A stretch of 64,000 bases of DNA from Catenuloplanes indicus (GTDB lineage: Bacteria; Actinomycetota; Actinomycetes; Mycobacteriales; Micromonosporaceae), in NCBI RefSeq assembly GCF_030813715.1, contig NZ_JAUSUZ010000001.1:868001-932000 (forward strand), written 5' to 3'. Within the stretch, counting starts at the first letter, position 1. Each line of letters opens with the position of its first letter. Position numbers and translations under genes: made by a program. Below, piece by piece: positions 49,565 to 57,451 of the stretch. Under the pieces are notes generated by a model. That model had not been told where the DNA came from and made no database searches. It was given only the letters and a program-made list of their open reading frames with translations.

Positions 49565-50011
49565 ATGCCCGACATCAAAGGCCCGGAGAACCGCGAACGG
49601 CCGCCCGGCCACGAACTCACCGCGGAGACGGCGCCGCCCACGTACCCGGGACCGGCCGGCGGCCGCCTCTCGCTGATCACCGACATCGGCGTGCTGGTGG
49701 CCGGCGTGTGGCTGGCCGTCGCACCGTTCGTCCTGGGCCACGACGGCATCGCGTTCTGGAACACGCTGGTGACCGGCGCCGTGATCGCCGTCCTGGCGCT
49801 CGCCCGCCTGGGCTCCCCGCCGCGCACCAGCCGCCTCGGCCTGGTCCAGCTGGCACTCGGTGTCTGGCTGATCGTCTCCCCGTTCCTCCTCGGCTACGAC
49901 GACGACCTGCCGGCCACCCGGACCAGCTACGCGACCGGCGCGGTCATCGCGGTGCTCGCCCTGGCCAGCGCCGCGTCCGGGGGCCGGGCCCGCAGCGTCA
50001 CCCGCGACTGA
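49565..50011 (+). CDS. SPW-repeat membrane protein
   Basis: This 148-aa protein starts at ATG 49565 with AGAGGA upstream. After a 35-residue polar head it has two homologous halves, each with a pair of helices and the W-x-x-x-P-F motif: VWLAVAPFVLGHDG (about 48-61) and VWLIVSPFLLGYDD (about 100-113). This is the duplicated four-helix SPW-repeat architecture of actinobacterial membrane proteins of unknown role. Confidence 0.88.
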   Translation: MPDIKGPENRERPPGHELTAETAPPTYPGPAGGRLSLITDIGVLVAGVWLAVAPFVLGHDGIAFWNTLVTGAVIAVLALARLGSPPRTSRLGLVQLALGVWLIVSPFLLGYDDDLPATRTSYATGAVIAVLALASAASGGRARSVTRD

Positions 50012-50507
50012 CGGACCGCGAACCGGGCCGGCCGGGATCCGGCCGTGCTCGCGCTTGACACCGGCAGAGCCCGTCGCGACCGACCTCGCGGTCGGACCGG
50101 ACCGCCCCACCGCCTCGTTCCTCTCCGACCAGGGGACGGTCCCGTGGTGAGGTGCGATCAGCGCGCACGCCTCGAGCCGTCACCCGGAGCGCCGGCCACG
50201 CCCGCGCCAGGACGGCGTGCCGGCCGCCGGCGCGTGGGTAGTCCCCGTCGCCGCGCCCGGTCCCGGCCGGCGCCGGTGCGCGTTCCGCATCGCTCCGGCG
50301 TGGTGGTCTCGGGTCTTGCGGCCACGGATCGTGCAGGGAGGCCGCCCGCGGCCGACCGGTGCCCGCGGGAGCGTGCGGCAGGTGAGACGCCGGAAGCGGG
50401 TAAATCGGCATGTGAGGGGTTGCGCGGATCACCCGGCGGGCGTGCCGGGGCGGGCGGGCGTCGGCCGGATTGACGGTGTGCGGGACGGCTGCACTACCCT
50501 CCGTCGG
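50012..50507. other. 496-bp gap, no gene recognised
   Basis: Frames are open but protein-like sequence is absent. A short dyad CCGACC-TCGC-GGTCGG near 50084-50099 could be a weak terminator. The last 50 bases should hold the promoter of the next gene, but no consensus is clear. Confidence 0.4.
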
Positions 50508-51410
50508 ATGATCGATCGTACGGGGCGATGGATCGGGCTGGCCGGCGCGATGATGTGCGGGCTGTGGGTCTCGGTCGCGCTGGAACTGGACGCGCTGGCG
50601 TTCGAGGGCGGTGGCGGAGTGTCCCTCGACGCGCTGCACATCTACGTGGTGGAGCCGGATCTCTACTCCTCCTGGGCCTACGAGAACGATGGTTCGCTGG
50701 CGTTGCTGGCGCTGGCGACCACGGTCACGGCCGGTGTGCGCGCGCCGTGGGCGCGGCTGCTCGGCGGGGCCTGGCTGGCGATCCTCGCGGTCGTGCACGT
50801 CGCGGACGGCCTGGGCCAGCGGAGCGATCCGGACGGTTACTCCAGTACGTACGCCGGGCACACCGACGAGGTGGGCACCGTGCTCGTCGTCGCGGGCGCG
50901 GTGACCGCGGTGGTGGCGGTGGCGCTGCTGGCCGGGCTGTACCTGGTGCACGACGTGCTGATCGTGCTGCTCTGGGCCGGTGCGGCCGCGATGCACGCGA
51001 CCGTGGTCCTGGGCGCGACGCCGAACCTGGACCAGGGCGAGTACCTGGACACGCGGTTCACGCCGCTGGTCTGGGTCCCGGCCGGGCTGATGGTCGCGGC
51101 GGCCGGGTACGCCACGGCCGCCACGGTCTTCTCGTTCCGGTTGCGCCGTCGCGGCCGGCCGCCGCGCGTCTGGGCGATCGCGGAGCTGTTCCGGGCCGTG
51201 TCCGGCCGCTACGGCGGGCGGCCGGCCGGCTTCGAGGCCTTCCCCCGGCTGCGGACCATGCTGCTCGGCGGCGGTGCCGGCATCGTGCTGATCTTCAGCG
51301 CGTTCGTGGCCGGGTTCGCCGGCACGCCGGCCGTGGTGACGCCGCCGGCCGGGATACCGTCCGACACGCCGGTGACGGCGCCGTCGCCCACGCCGTCGGT
51401 GACCCGATGA
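50508..51410 (+). CDS. Multi-helix membrane protein, function unknown
   Basis: This 300-aa protein starts at ATG 50508 (MIDRTGRWIGLAGAMMCGLW). Seven to eight hydrophobic segments are visible, including LALLALATTVTAGV, LLGGAWLAILAVVHV, VAGAVTAVVAVALLAGLYLV and a penultimate GGGAGIVLIFSAFVAGFAG. A Pro/Thr tail follows. I do not recognise the family. It is coupled to the next membrane gene by an ATGA overlap. Confidence 0.7.
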   Translation: MIDRTGRWIGLAGAMMCGLWVSVALELDALAFEGGGGVSLDALHIYVVEPDLYSSWAYENDGSLALLALATTVTAGVRAPWARLLGGAWLAILAVVHVADGLGQRSDPDGYSSTYAGHTDEVGTVLVVAGAVTAVVAVALLAGLYLVHDVLIVLLWAGAAAMHATVVLGATPNLDQGEYLDTRFTPLVWVPAGLMVAAAGYATAATVFSFRLRRRGRPPRVWAIAELFRAVSGRYGGRPAGFEAFPRLRTMLLGGGAGIVLIFSAFVAGFAGTPAVVTPPAGIPSDTPVTAPSPTPSVTR

Positions 51411-52906
51411 GGGCCGGAGATCTGCGCTCGGCGCCGCTGGTGTTCGTGTCGCTCGGGATGACCGGCGCGTACCTGGTGCAGATGATCTACGACGCGGAGC
51501 GGATGCGCCACGCGTGGTCGTACACGGACGGCGTGCCGGTCTTCGGCATCCTTTCCGACGTGTGGCCGGCGCACGTGCACACGTCGTTCTGGGCCGCGGT
51601 GACCGGCGGGATCGTCGCGGCCGCGCTCACGCTGCCCGCGCTGGTGATCCGGCTCGCGGCCGGGCCGGAACGCGCCCGGCTACCGCTGTTCGTCATCGGC
51701 GTGCTCGCCTCCGTGGCGCTGCTCTCGCCGTACCTGGTGCTGGCCGCGGCCACCTACGCCGGCCACGCGTTCTGGCTGCTGCTGTGCGTGCCGACGACCG
51801 CGGCCGGGCTGTGGCTGACCGGCCGGGCGCAGCCGGTGCGCCGGATGCCGTGGTGGCTGCTGACCGCCGCGTTCGCCTGGGGTGCCACGGTCGCCTACGG
51901 CTTCGGCCACGCCATGAACATCTGGTTCGCCGACTGGCTGCCCGGCACGCTCGCCCCGGACGCGGACGACGCCCGGGACATCCTCGAGGCGCGCTGGCAG
52001 GCCGACACGCTGCTGCAGATCCTCGGCGCGGCCGCGGTGGAGCTCGGCAAGGGCGCCGGCGTGGGCGTGCTCCTCCTGCTCGCCCGGCAGCGGATCACCG
52101 GCGTGCCGTCCGGGCTCGCGCTCGGCGCGGCGGCCGGCCTCGGCGTCAACCTCGCGCTCACGGTCGCGACCGGTGGCGTGTTCCCGTACTGGACGCACCA
52201 GGTCGTCGGGCTGCTGGCCGGCGACACCGCGTTCACGGCGCTGACCGGTGCCGCCTTCGGCGCGACCCGCCAGATCGGCGTGCCGAAACTCCGCCGGATC
52301 ATCGTCACCTGCGGATTCCTCGCGGCCATCGGCACGCACGCGTTCAGCAACATCATGATCCGCGGGTACGTGACCGGAGCGGCCGACGAGACACTGGTGC
52401 GGACGCTGGTGGTGTCCCCGCTGGTGATGCTGGCGACCCAGCTCCCGGCGCTGGCGCTGTGCGGCTGGCTGCTGTGGTCCGGGACCCGCACCGAACGGGG
52501 CGGCCTGTCCGCCGCGCTCGCCGCCGAGACCGCGACCGGGCGGGGCGCGGTGCTGGCCGAGGAGGCCGCGGTCCTGCTCTCCCCGGTGCGGCGCTGGTCG
52601 GTGTCGGCGGACGTGGCGCGGCGGTCCGGGTGGGCGGGTCTCCGCGCGCTGGGCCGGTTGTTCGCGGCCCAGGACGACCTGGCGGCGGCCGGGTGGGCGG
52701 TGCTGCGCGGGGACGCGGGTGCCGCGGAGACCGCCGCGGCCACGGCGCCCGGCGGGCCGGGAGCTGTGGCGCCGGGGATCGCCTCGGCGGCGCCGGGCGT
52801 TGCCCCGGGGCAGCCGGGCGCTTCCTCAGCACAGCCGGATGAGCTGGACGTGCTCCGGCGGCAAGTGATGGCGCGGAAGGCTGAGTTCGCCGCGGTGACC
52901 GGCTGA
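51407..52906 (+). CDS. Large membrane protein, possibly PrsW-protease-like
   Basis: This 499-aa protein starts at ATG 51407. About ten hydrophobic helices occupy residues 8-385. The stretch AAAVELGKGAGVGVLLLLA (about 214-232), GLGVNLALTVATGG and THAFSNIMIRG (about 310) sits where PrsW-type intramembrane proteases carry EExxK, FxxxEN and HxxxD/N. Only part of the expected catalytic set is present (one Glu, Lys, His). It is therefore a diverged or inactive relative, or unrelated. The C-terminal 110 aa are soluble, Ala/Pro/Gly-rich and end in a charged helix. Coupled to the membrane protein upstream. Confidence 0.65.
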   Translation: MRAGDLRSAPLVFVSLGMTGAYLVQMIYDAERMRHAWSYTDGVPVFGILSDVWPAHVHTSFWAAVTGGIVAAALTLPALVIRLAAGPERARLPLFVIGVLASVALLSPYLVLAAATYAGHAFWLLLCVPTTAAGLWLTGRAQPVRRMPWWLLTAAFAWGATVAYGFGHAMNIWFADWLPGTLAPDADDARDILEARWQADTLLQILGAAAVELGKGAGVGVLLLLARQRITGVPSGLALGAAAGLGVNLALTVATGGVFPYWTHQVVGLLAGDTAFTALTGAAFGATRQIGVPKLRRIIVTCGFLAAIGTHAFSNIMIRGYVTGAADETLVRTLVVSPLVMLATQLPALALCGWLLWSGTRTERGGLSAALAAETATGRGAVLAEEAAVLLSPVRRWSVSADVARRSGWAGLRALGRLFAAQDDLAAAGWAVLRGDAGAAETAAATAPGGPGAVAPGIASAAPGVAPGQPGASSAQPDELDVLRRQVMARKAEFAAVTG

Positions 52907-53581
52907 TCCGGATGGCGGGGGCGGCACACCCCCCACCACCGTCGTCGGCCGGAGCCAGGCCGGGGACGGCTTGACTGCGATGCTCGTCAGCACGCGCGGC
53001 GCGATGTTGACGGCGATCATGCTGAGCGAGTGGCGCGCATGTGCGATGTCCGCCGAGCTGGATCGGCGGGCAGGCCGACAGCGGCGGCCGCGAGCAACGC
53101 GGCGAGACCGGCTGGCGGTGGCCGGTTCTTTCCTGTGCACTCCCGTTCCCGCAGCGGCGTCTATGGCCGACAGGACTGCGGCGGTGCGGCACCCTGACGG
53201 ACGCCGTGGCGCGTGCTGGGTCGGCGTGGGAGGCCTGACGGGCTGGTGACCCGCGCGACCGCGGCCTGGCAGACGTTCCTGCACGATCCGCGCCGACGCA
53301 CCGACGCGATACCGAGCCACCGACCAGCCGCGCCACCGGCCCACCGGCCCACCGGCCCGCCGAGCCGCCGAGCCGGATTTCAGGTTCATTCCATCGATCT
53401 CGGTCCGGACCATCCACGCCGTTTCCGCAGCTGAAGGCCAACGACCCCGGGCACCGGCCCCGCATCCGAGATCCGTTCGGCGGATGCCGGGAAATCCGGA
53501 CCCATCCGCTGCCCGGGGGTCGCCGAATCCCTCACAACGGTCCTGACCCGGACTCAAATCTCTATGAGGGGACATTTCACC
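52907..53581. other. 675-bp gap, no gene recognised
   Basis: Both strands were read for remnants; fragments such as AMLVSTRGAMLTAIMLSEW (plus, near 52980) are not attributable to a family. The final 20 bases contain the GAGGGG ribosome-binding site of the fasciclin gene. Nothing else is recognised. Confidence 0.4.
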
Positions 53582-54217
53582 ATGCGTACGATTCGTATGA
53601 TCGCTGTCGCCAGTGCGGCCACGATCTGTCTCGGGCTCGCGGCCTGCGGCCAGAGCGACGACGCGGAGACCAGCACCGGCGCGACCGGCACGCCCGCGCC
53701 CGCGGCGACCGGGATGGCGAGCAGCGCACCGGCGATGGCGGCGGAGTTCGGGCCCGGGTGTGCGTCCGTGCCGACCGATCCGGCGAACGCGGGCAGCTTC
53801 CAGGCGATGGCGCAGGTGCCGGTCGCGACCGCCGCGTCCGGTAACCCGCTGCTGACCACGCTGGTCAGCGCGGTCAAGCAGGCCGGCCTGGTCGACTCGC
53901 TGAACAGCGCGCCCGCGCTGACCGTGTTCGCGCCGGTGGACGACGCCTTCGGGAAGATCCCGAAGGCCGACCTGGACAAGGTGCTGGCGGACAAGAAGCA
54001 GCTGACCGACATCCTCACCTACCACGTGGTGTCCGGGAAGCTGGCGCCGGCGGACCTCGCGGGCACGCACACGACGCTGCAGGGCGGCGAGCTGACCGTC
54101 GCGGGCAGCGGCGAGTCGTTCACGGTCAACGGCAACGCGGCCGTGGTCTGCGGCAACGTGCAGACGGCGAACGCGACGGTGTACATCATCGACACCGTGC
54201 TCATGCCGAAGAGCTGA
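53582..54217 (+). CDS. Fasciclin-domain lipoprotein
   Basis: This 211-aa protein starts at ATG 53582 (MRTIRMIAVASAATICLG). The lipobox LAAC (Cys about 22) is followed by a Thr/Ala linker and one FAS1 domain (about 75-211). FAS1 markers include SFQAMAQVPVATAASGNP, LLTTLVSAVKQAGLVDSL, LTVFAPVDDAFGKIP and YHVVSGKLAPADLAG. FAS1 lipoproteins act in cell-surface adhesion. It lies 2 bp before the molybdopterin oxidoreductase, so the two are co-transcribed; this pairing recurs in actinobacteria. Confidence 0.92.
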   Translation: MRTIRMIAVASAATICLGLAACGQSDDAETSTGATGTPAPAATGMASSAPAMAAEFGPGCASVPTDPANAGSFQAMAQVPVATAASGNPLLTTLVSAVKQAGLVDSLNSAPALTVFAPVDDAFGKIPKADLDKVLADKKQLTDILTYHVVSGKLAPADLAGTHTTLQGGELTVAGSGESFTVNGNAAVVCGNVQTANATVYIIDTVLMPKS

Positions 54218-54219
54218 CC

Positions 54220-55839
54220 ATGCGGCGGCGTTCAGACCTTCTCAGCGGGCTGATCGCGGCCGGTGCCGGGGTCGCGGCGGGCGAGCTTCTCGCCGCCGCG
54301 GCCCGGCCCGGGGCCAGCCCGGTCCTCTCGGTCGGCGCCGCCGTCATCGACGCCACGCCCACGCCGGTGAAGGAGTTCGCGGTCCGCACCGCCGGTACCG
54401 CCGACAAGCCCCTGCTGCTGGCCGGCATCGCGGTGCTGACCGCACTGCTCGCGGCCGCGCTCGGCCCGGCGGCGCACCGCCGTCCACTGTGGGGCGTCCT
54501 CGGTTTCGCGGCGTTCGGTCTGGCGGGCGCGGCGGCCGCGGTGACCCGGCCCGGCGCCGGACCGGTGGACGTGGCGCCGTCGGTGCTGGCGGGCGCGGCC
54601 GCGGCCGCCACGCTGACGGCACTGATCGCGCTGCACACCGGCAACGGCTCACCGGCCGGAGAACCCCGCCTCGACACCGGCGCCGGACCGCGGGCCGGCG
54701 AGCACGGCCCGGCGACTCAGGAACCCGGCCTCGCCACCGGCACCGGCCGGCGGGGCGCGGACGGCGCTGCGGCGCCCGTGGAGCCGGGCCGCCGCCGGTT
54801 CCTGGCCACCGCGGCGGCGGTGAGCGCGGGAGCCGTGCTGGCGGGTGGCGGCACCACGCTGCTGCGCCGTCGGGCGACCACGTCCGTGGACGAGTCCCGG
54901 GCCGCCGTCCGGCTGCCCGCCCCGGCCGAGCCCGCTCCCCCGCTGCCGCCGGGCACGCCACCGGACTTCGTCACCGCGAACGCGGACTTCTACCGCGTCG
55001 ACACCGCGCTGACCGTGCCCCGGATCGATCCGGCGGAGTGGCGGCTGCGCATCCACGGCATGGTGCGCAACCCGGTCACGCTGGACCTGGGCGAGCTGCT
55101 GCGCCGGCGTACCGTGGAACGATTCTTGACCTTGACCTGTGTGTCGAACGAGGTCGGCGGGCCGTACACCGGCACCGCGCGCTGGCTCGGCGTACCGTTG
55201 CGGGACCTGCTCGACGAGGCGGGTGTGGACCCGGGCGCGGATCAGCTGGTGGCGCGCGGCGCGGACGGCATGACGATCGGGACGCCGACGCGCGTCGTGC
55301 GGGACGGCCGGGACGCGATGCTCGCGGTCGGCATGAACGGCGAGCCGCTGCCGCTCACGCACGGGTTCCCGGTGCGGATGCTCACGCCCGGGCTGTACGG
55401 CTACGCCGGTTCCTGCAAGTGGATCACCGAGCTGGAGCTGACCACGTTCGCGGCGTACGACGCGTACTGGGTGGAGCGCGGCTGGGCCGCGGAGGCGCCG
55501 GCGAGGACCGCGTCCCGGATCGACCGGCCGGCGCCGTTCACCCGGCTCGAGTCCGGCACCGGCGTGACGATCTCCGGCGTCGCCTGGGCGTTGCACACCG
55601 GGATCGCCGGTGTGCAGGTGCAGATCGACGACGGGCCGTGGCAGGCCGCGACCGTGCTGCCACCGCCGTCCGACGACACCTGGGTGCAGTGGCGGCTGCC
55701 CTGGACCCCGGCGCCGGGCGGGCACACGCTGCGGGTCCGGGCCACCGACCGGACCGGCGCGGTGCAGACCGACGCGCGCGCCACGCCGTTCCCGAGCGGG
55801 GCCACCGGCTGGCACACCATCTCGGTGACCGCGACATGA
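54220..55839 (+). CDS. Membrane-anchored molybdopterin (sulfite-oxidase-family) oxidoreductase
   Basis: This 539-aa protein has about four helices in the first 150 residues (LLLAGIAVLTALLAAALG; VLAGAAAAATLTALIAL). A Tat-like RRRFLATAAAVSAGAVLAGG at about 190-209 precedes the sulfite-oxidase fold (about 240-440). That fold includes the molybdenum-ligand cysteine in FLTLTCVSNEVGGPYTG (about Cys307) and GFPVRMLTPGLYGYAGSCKW. A dimerisation/Ig-like domain finishes the protein (about 445-539). It is a YedY/SorA-type periplasmic-side reductase or oxidase with a built-in membrane anchor. Downstream partner of the fasciclin lipoprotein. Confidence 0.92.
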   Translation: MRRRSDLLSGLIAAGAGVAAGELLAAAARPGASPVLSVGAAVIDATPTPVKEFAVRTAGTADKPLLLAGIAVLTALLAAALGPAAHRRPLWGVLGFAAFGLAGAAAAVTRPGAGPVDVAPSVLAGAAAAATLTALIALHTGNGSPAGEPRLDTGAGPRAGEHGPATQEPGLATGTGRRGADGAAAPVEPGRRRFLATAAAVSAGAVLAGGGTTLLRRRATTSVDESRAAVRLPAPAEPAPPLPPGTPPDFVTANADFYRVDTALTVPRIDPAEWRLRIHGMVRNPVTLDLGELLRRRTVERFLTLTCVSNEVGGPYTGTARWLGVPLRDLLDEAGVDPGADQLVARGADGMTIGTPTRVVRDGRDAMLAVGMNGEPLPLTHGFPVRMLTPGLYGYAGSCKWITELELTTFAAYDAYWVERGWAAEAPARTASRIDRPAPFTRLESGTGVTISGVAWALHTGIAGVQVQIDDGPWQAATVLPPPSDDTWVQWRLPWTPAPGGHTLRVRATDRTGAVQTDARATPFPSGATGWHTISVTAT

Positions 55840-55875
55840 CCCCCACGACCGGCGCGCGAGTGCCATCATGACGGT

Positions 55876-56034
55876 ATGAAGCCGAAGAACGAGCCGCGGC
55901 CGGCGACCGAGCGGTGGCGGCGGATGCCCGAGCGGACCCGGCCGGAGGACCTGCGCGCCACCACGCCCGCGAGCCCACCGCCGGCCAACCAGGTGATCAG
56001 CGGCGACGAGGCCACCCACGTGCCGCAGGGCTGA
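55876..56034 (+). CDS. Small 52-aa charged protein
   Basis: ATG 55876 opens 52 codons (MKPKNEPRPATERWRRMPER ...) ending in SGDEATHVPQG and TGA. Almost every codon ends in G or C, as in neighbouring genes, so it is likely real though shorter than usual cut-offs. The protein is polar, rich in Pro, Arg and Glu, and probably disordered. No family is recognised. Its stop lies 2 bp before the stop of the convergent UPF0303-type gene. Confidence 0.6.
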   Translation: MKPKNEPRPATERWRRMPERTRPEDLRATTPASPPPANQVISGDEATHVPQG

Positions 56035-56035
56035 G

Positions 56036-56500
56036 TCAGCGGAGGAACGACTCCAGCACGTCGACGACCAGCGCGTGGTCGTCGGCCTGCGGCAGGCCGG
56101 AGACGGTCACCACGCCGACCACGCCGGTGCCGCGGACGTGGATCGGGAACGCACCGCCGTGCGCCGCGTAGCCGGCCGGTTCGACACCCTGGCTCTCGTC
56201 GAGCGTGCGGCCCTTCGCGGCGAGGCGACGGCCGACCAGGTAGGAACTGGCCTGGAAGCGCTCGACCACGCGCACCTTCCGGTCGATCCAGCGGTCGTTG
56301 TCCGGCGCGGTGCCGGGCAGCGCGGCGTGGAACAGCTGCTGGCCGCCGCGGCGGATGTCGATCGTGACGGAGAGGCCGCGTTCCCGGGCGGTGTCGGCCA
56401 GCAGTACGCCGAGCCGCCACGCGTCGTCGTTGTCGAAGCGGTCGAACCGCAGCCGCTCCTCCTGCTCCTCGATGCGGGCGATCAGGTCGGCGTCGCTCAT
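56036..56500 (-). CDS. UPF0303/HbpS-like (GlcG-related) heme-binding-type protein
   Basis: This 154-aa protein starts at ATG 56500 with a GAGGGTA site. The sequence ARIEEQEERLRFDRFDNDDA, LADTARERGLSVTIDIRRGG, DRWIDRKVRVVERFQASSY and GTGVVGVVTVSGLPQADDHAL follows the UPF0303 family, related to the GlcG/HbpS fold that binds heme or its breakdown products. The biochemical role is not established. Confidence 0.85.
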   Translation of the reverse strand: MSDADLIARIEEQEERLRFDRFDNDDAWRLGVLLADTARERGLSVTIDIRRGGQQLFHAALPGTAPDNDRWIDRKVRVVERFQASSYLVGRRLAAKGRTLDESQGVEPAGYAAHGGAFPIHVRGTGVVGVVTVSGLPQADDHALVVDVLESFLR

Positions 56501-56675
56501 CTGCGTACCCTCCGTGTCCGTTAGGTTTTGATCTTCGCACGAATCGTCGGAATGCCGACGGCCGCTTTGTGATCTTGACCCTTGGGGTGCGTCGTACCGC
56601 GTTTGTGACGCCCGGCCGTTGCACACGTTCAGTAAGGTTCCCCGCAACACCGCCACGGGGAACGAGGAGTCACAG

Positions 56676-56990
56676 ATGCACGGTCCACGGCACGACGAGA
56701 TCGTCAAGTCACTGGTGGAGCTGCTTCTCCCGGCGCTGCCGGAGGGCGGCGACCGGATCGTCGCGACCGGCGAGGCTGACCTCGGTCACTCCACCTCGTC
56801 ACTGTCGGTGGTGGGCACGGACGGTTCGGTCACGCCGGTCGCGTCGCTGCCGGAGTTCGACCTGACGCTGATCAAGCTGTACGACGACACCGTGGGCGCG
56901 GACGCGGAGCCGTGGAACACGTACACGCTCACGGTCGAGAGGGACGGCACGCACACGGTCGCGCTGTCCTACGTGTCGCCGGAGGGCTGA
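56676..56990 (+). CDS. Small acidic protein, possibly DUF600/immunity-like
   Basis: This protein has 104 aa from ATG 56676, with GAGGAG upstream. It has an N-terminal helix (HDEIVKSLVELLLPALPEGG), then strand-rich sequence (SSLSVVGTDGSVTPV; LIKLYDDTVGADAEPWNTYT; HTVALSYVSPEG). The alternating charged helix and antiparallel strands recall small immunity-type proteins, but no certain family is seen. It ends 5 bp from the convergent glyoxalase gene. Confidence 0.6.
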   Translation: MHGPRHDEIVKSLVELLLPALPEGGDRIVATGEADLGHSTSSLSVVGTDGSVTPVASLPEFDLTLIKLYDDTVGADAEPWNTYTLTVERDGTHTVALSYVSPEG

Positions 56991-56994
56991 CCGC

Positions 56995-57381
56995 TCAGCT
57001 CTCGATCGCCTTCAGGTGGTCGTAGTCGTAGGAGCCCGGCGGCGGCACGACGAGGCAGAACTCGTTGCCCTGCGGGTCGGCCAGCGTCGCGATCTCGTAA
57101 CCGTTGTCGTCGTGCGGCGCCTGGACCAGCTGCGCGCCGAGCGCGAGGAACCGGCCCAGCTCACCGCGCATGTCGGTGAGCTGGATGTCCAGGTGCATGC
57201 GGTTCTTGCCGCGCTTCTCCTCCGGGACTGCCTGGAAGATCATGTCGGGCCAGCGGCCGGCCGGGTCGACGATGCGCTGGTAGGGCGGTTCCCAGGCGCC
57301 GATCCGGAACCCCAGCGCCTGGGACCAGAACTCGGCGAGCGGCTGCGGGTCGACGCAGTCGAGAATGTGGACCAGGCGCAT
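56995..57381 (-). CDS. Glyoxalase/VOC-family protein
   Basis: This 128-aa protein starts at ATG 57381 (MRLVHILDCVDPQPLAEFWS). It has two beta-alpha-beta-beta-beta modules: HILDCVDPQPLAEFWSQALG and RMHLDIQLTDMRGELGRFLA. It ends with IATLADPQGNEFCLV, the usual VOC C-terminal metal or ligand motif. It belongs to the actinobacterial subgroup of glyoxalase-like proteins of unknown substrate. Confidence 0.92.
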   Translation of the reverse strand: MRLVHILDCVDPQPLAEFWSQALGFRIGAWEPPYQRIVDPAGRWPDMIFQAVPEEKRGKNRMHLDIQLTDMRGELGRFLALGAQLVQAPHDDNGYEIATLADPQGNEFCLVVPPPGSYDYDHLKAIES

Positions 57382-57451
57382 GGAGCGGTGGCCTCCCGTC
57401 AAACCGGTGGATGAAAGTCTCGCCACAACCTAGTCATCCACGGCCGTCCTG

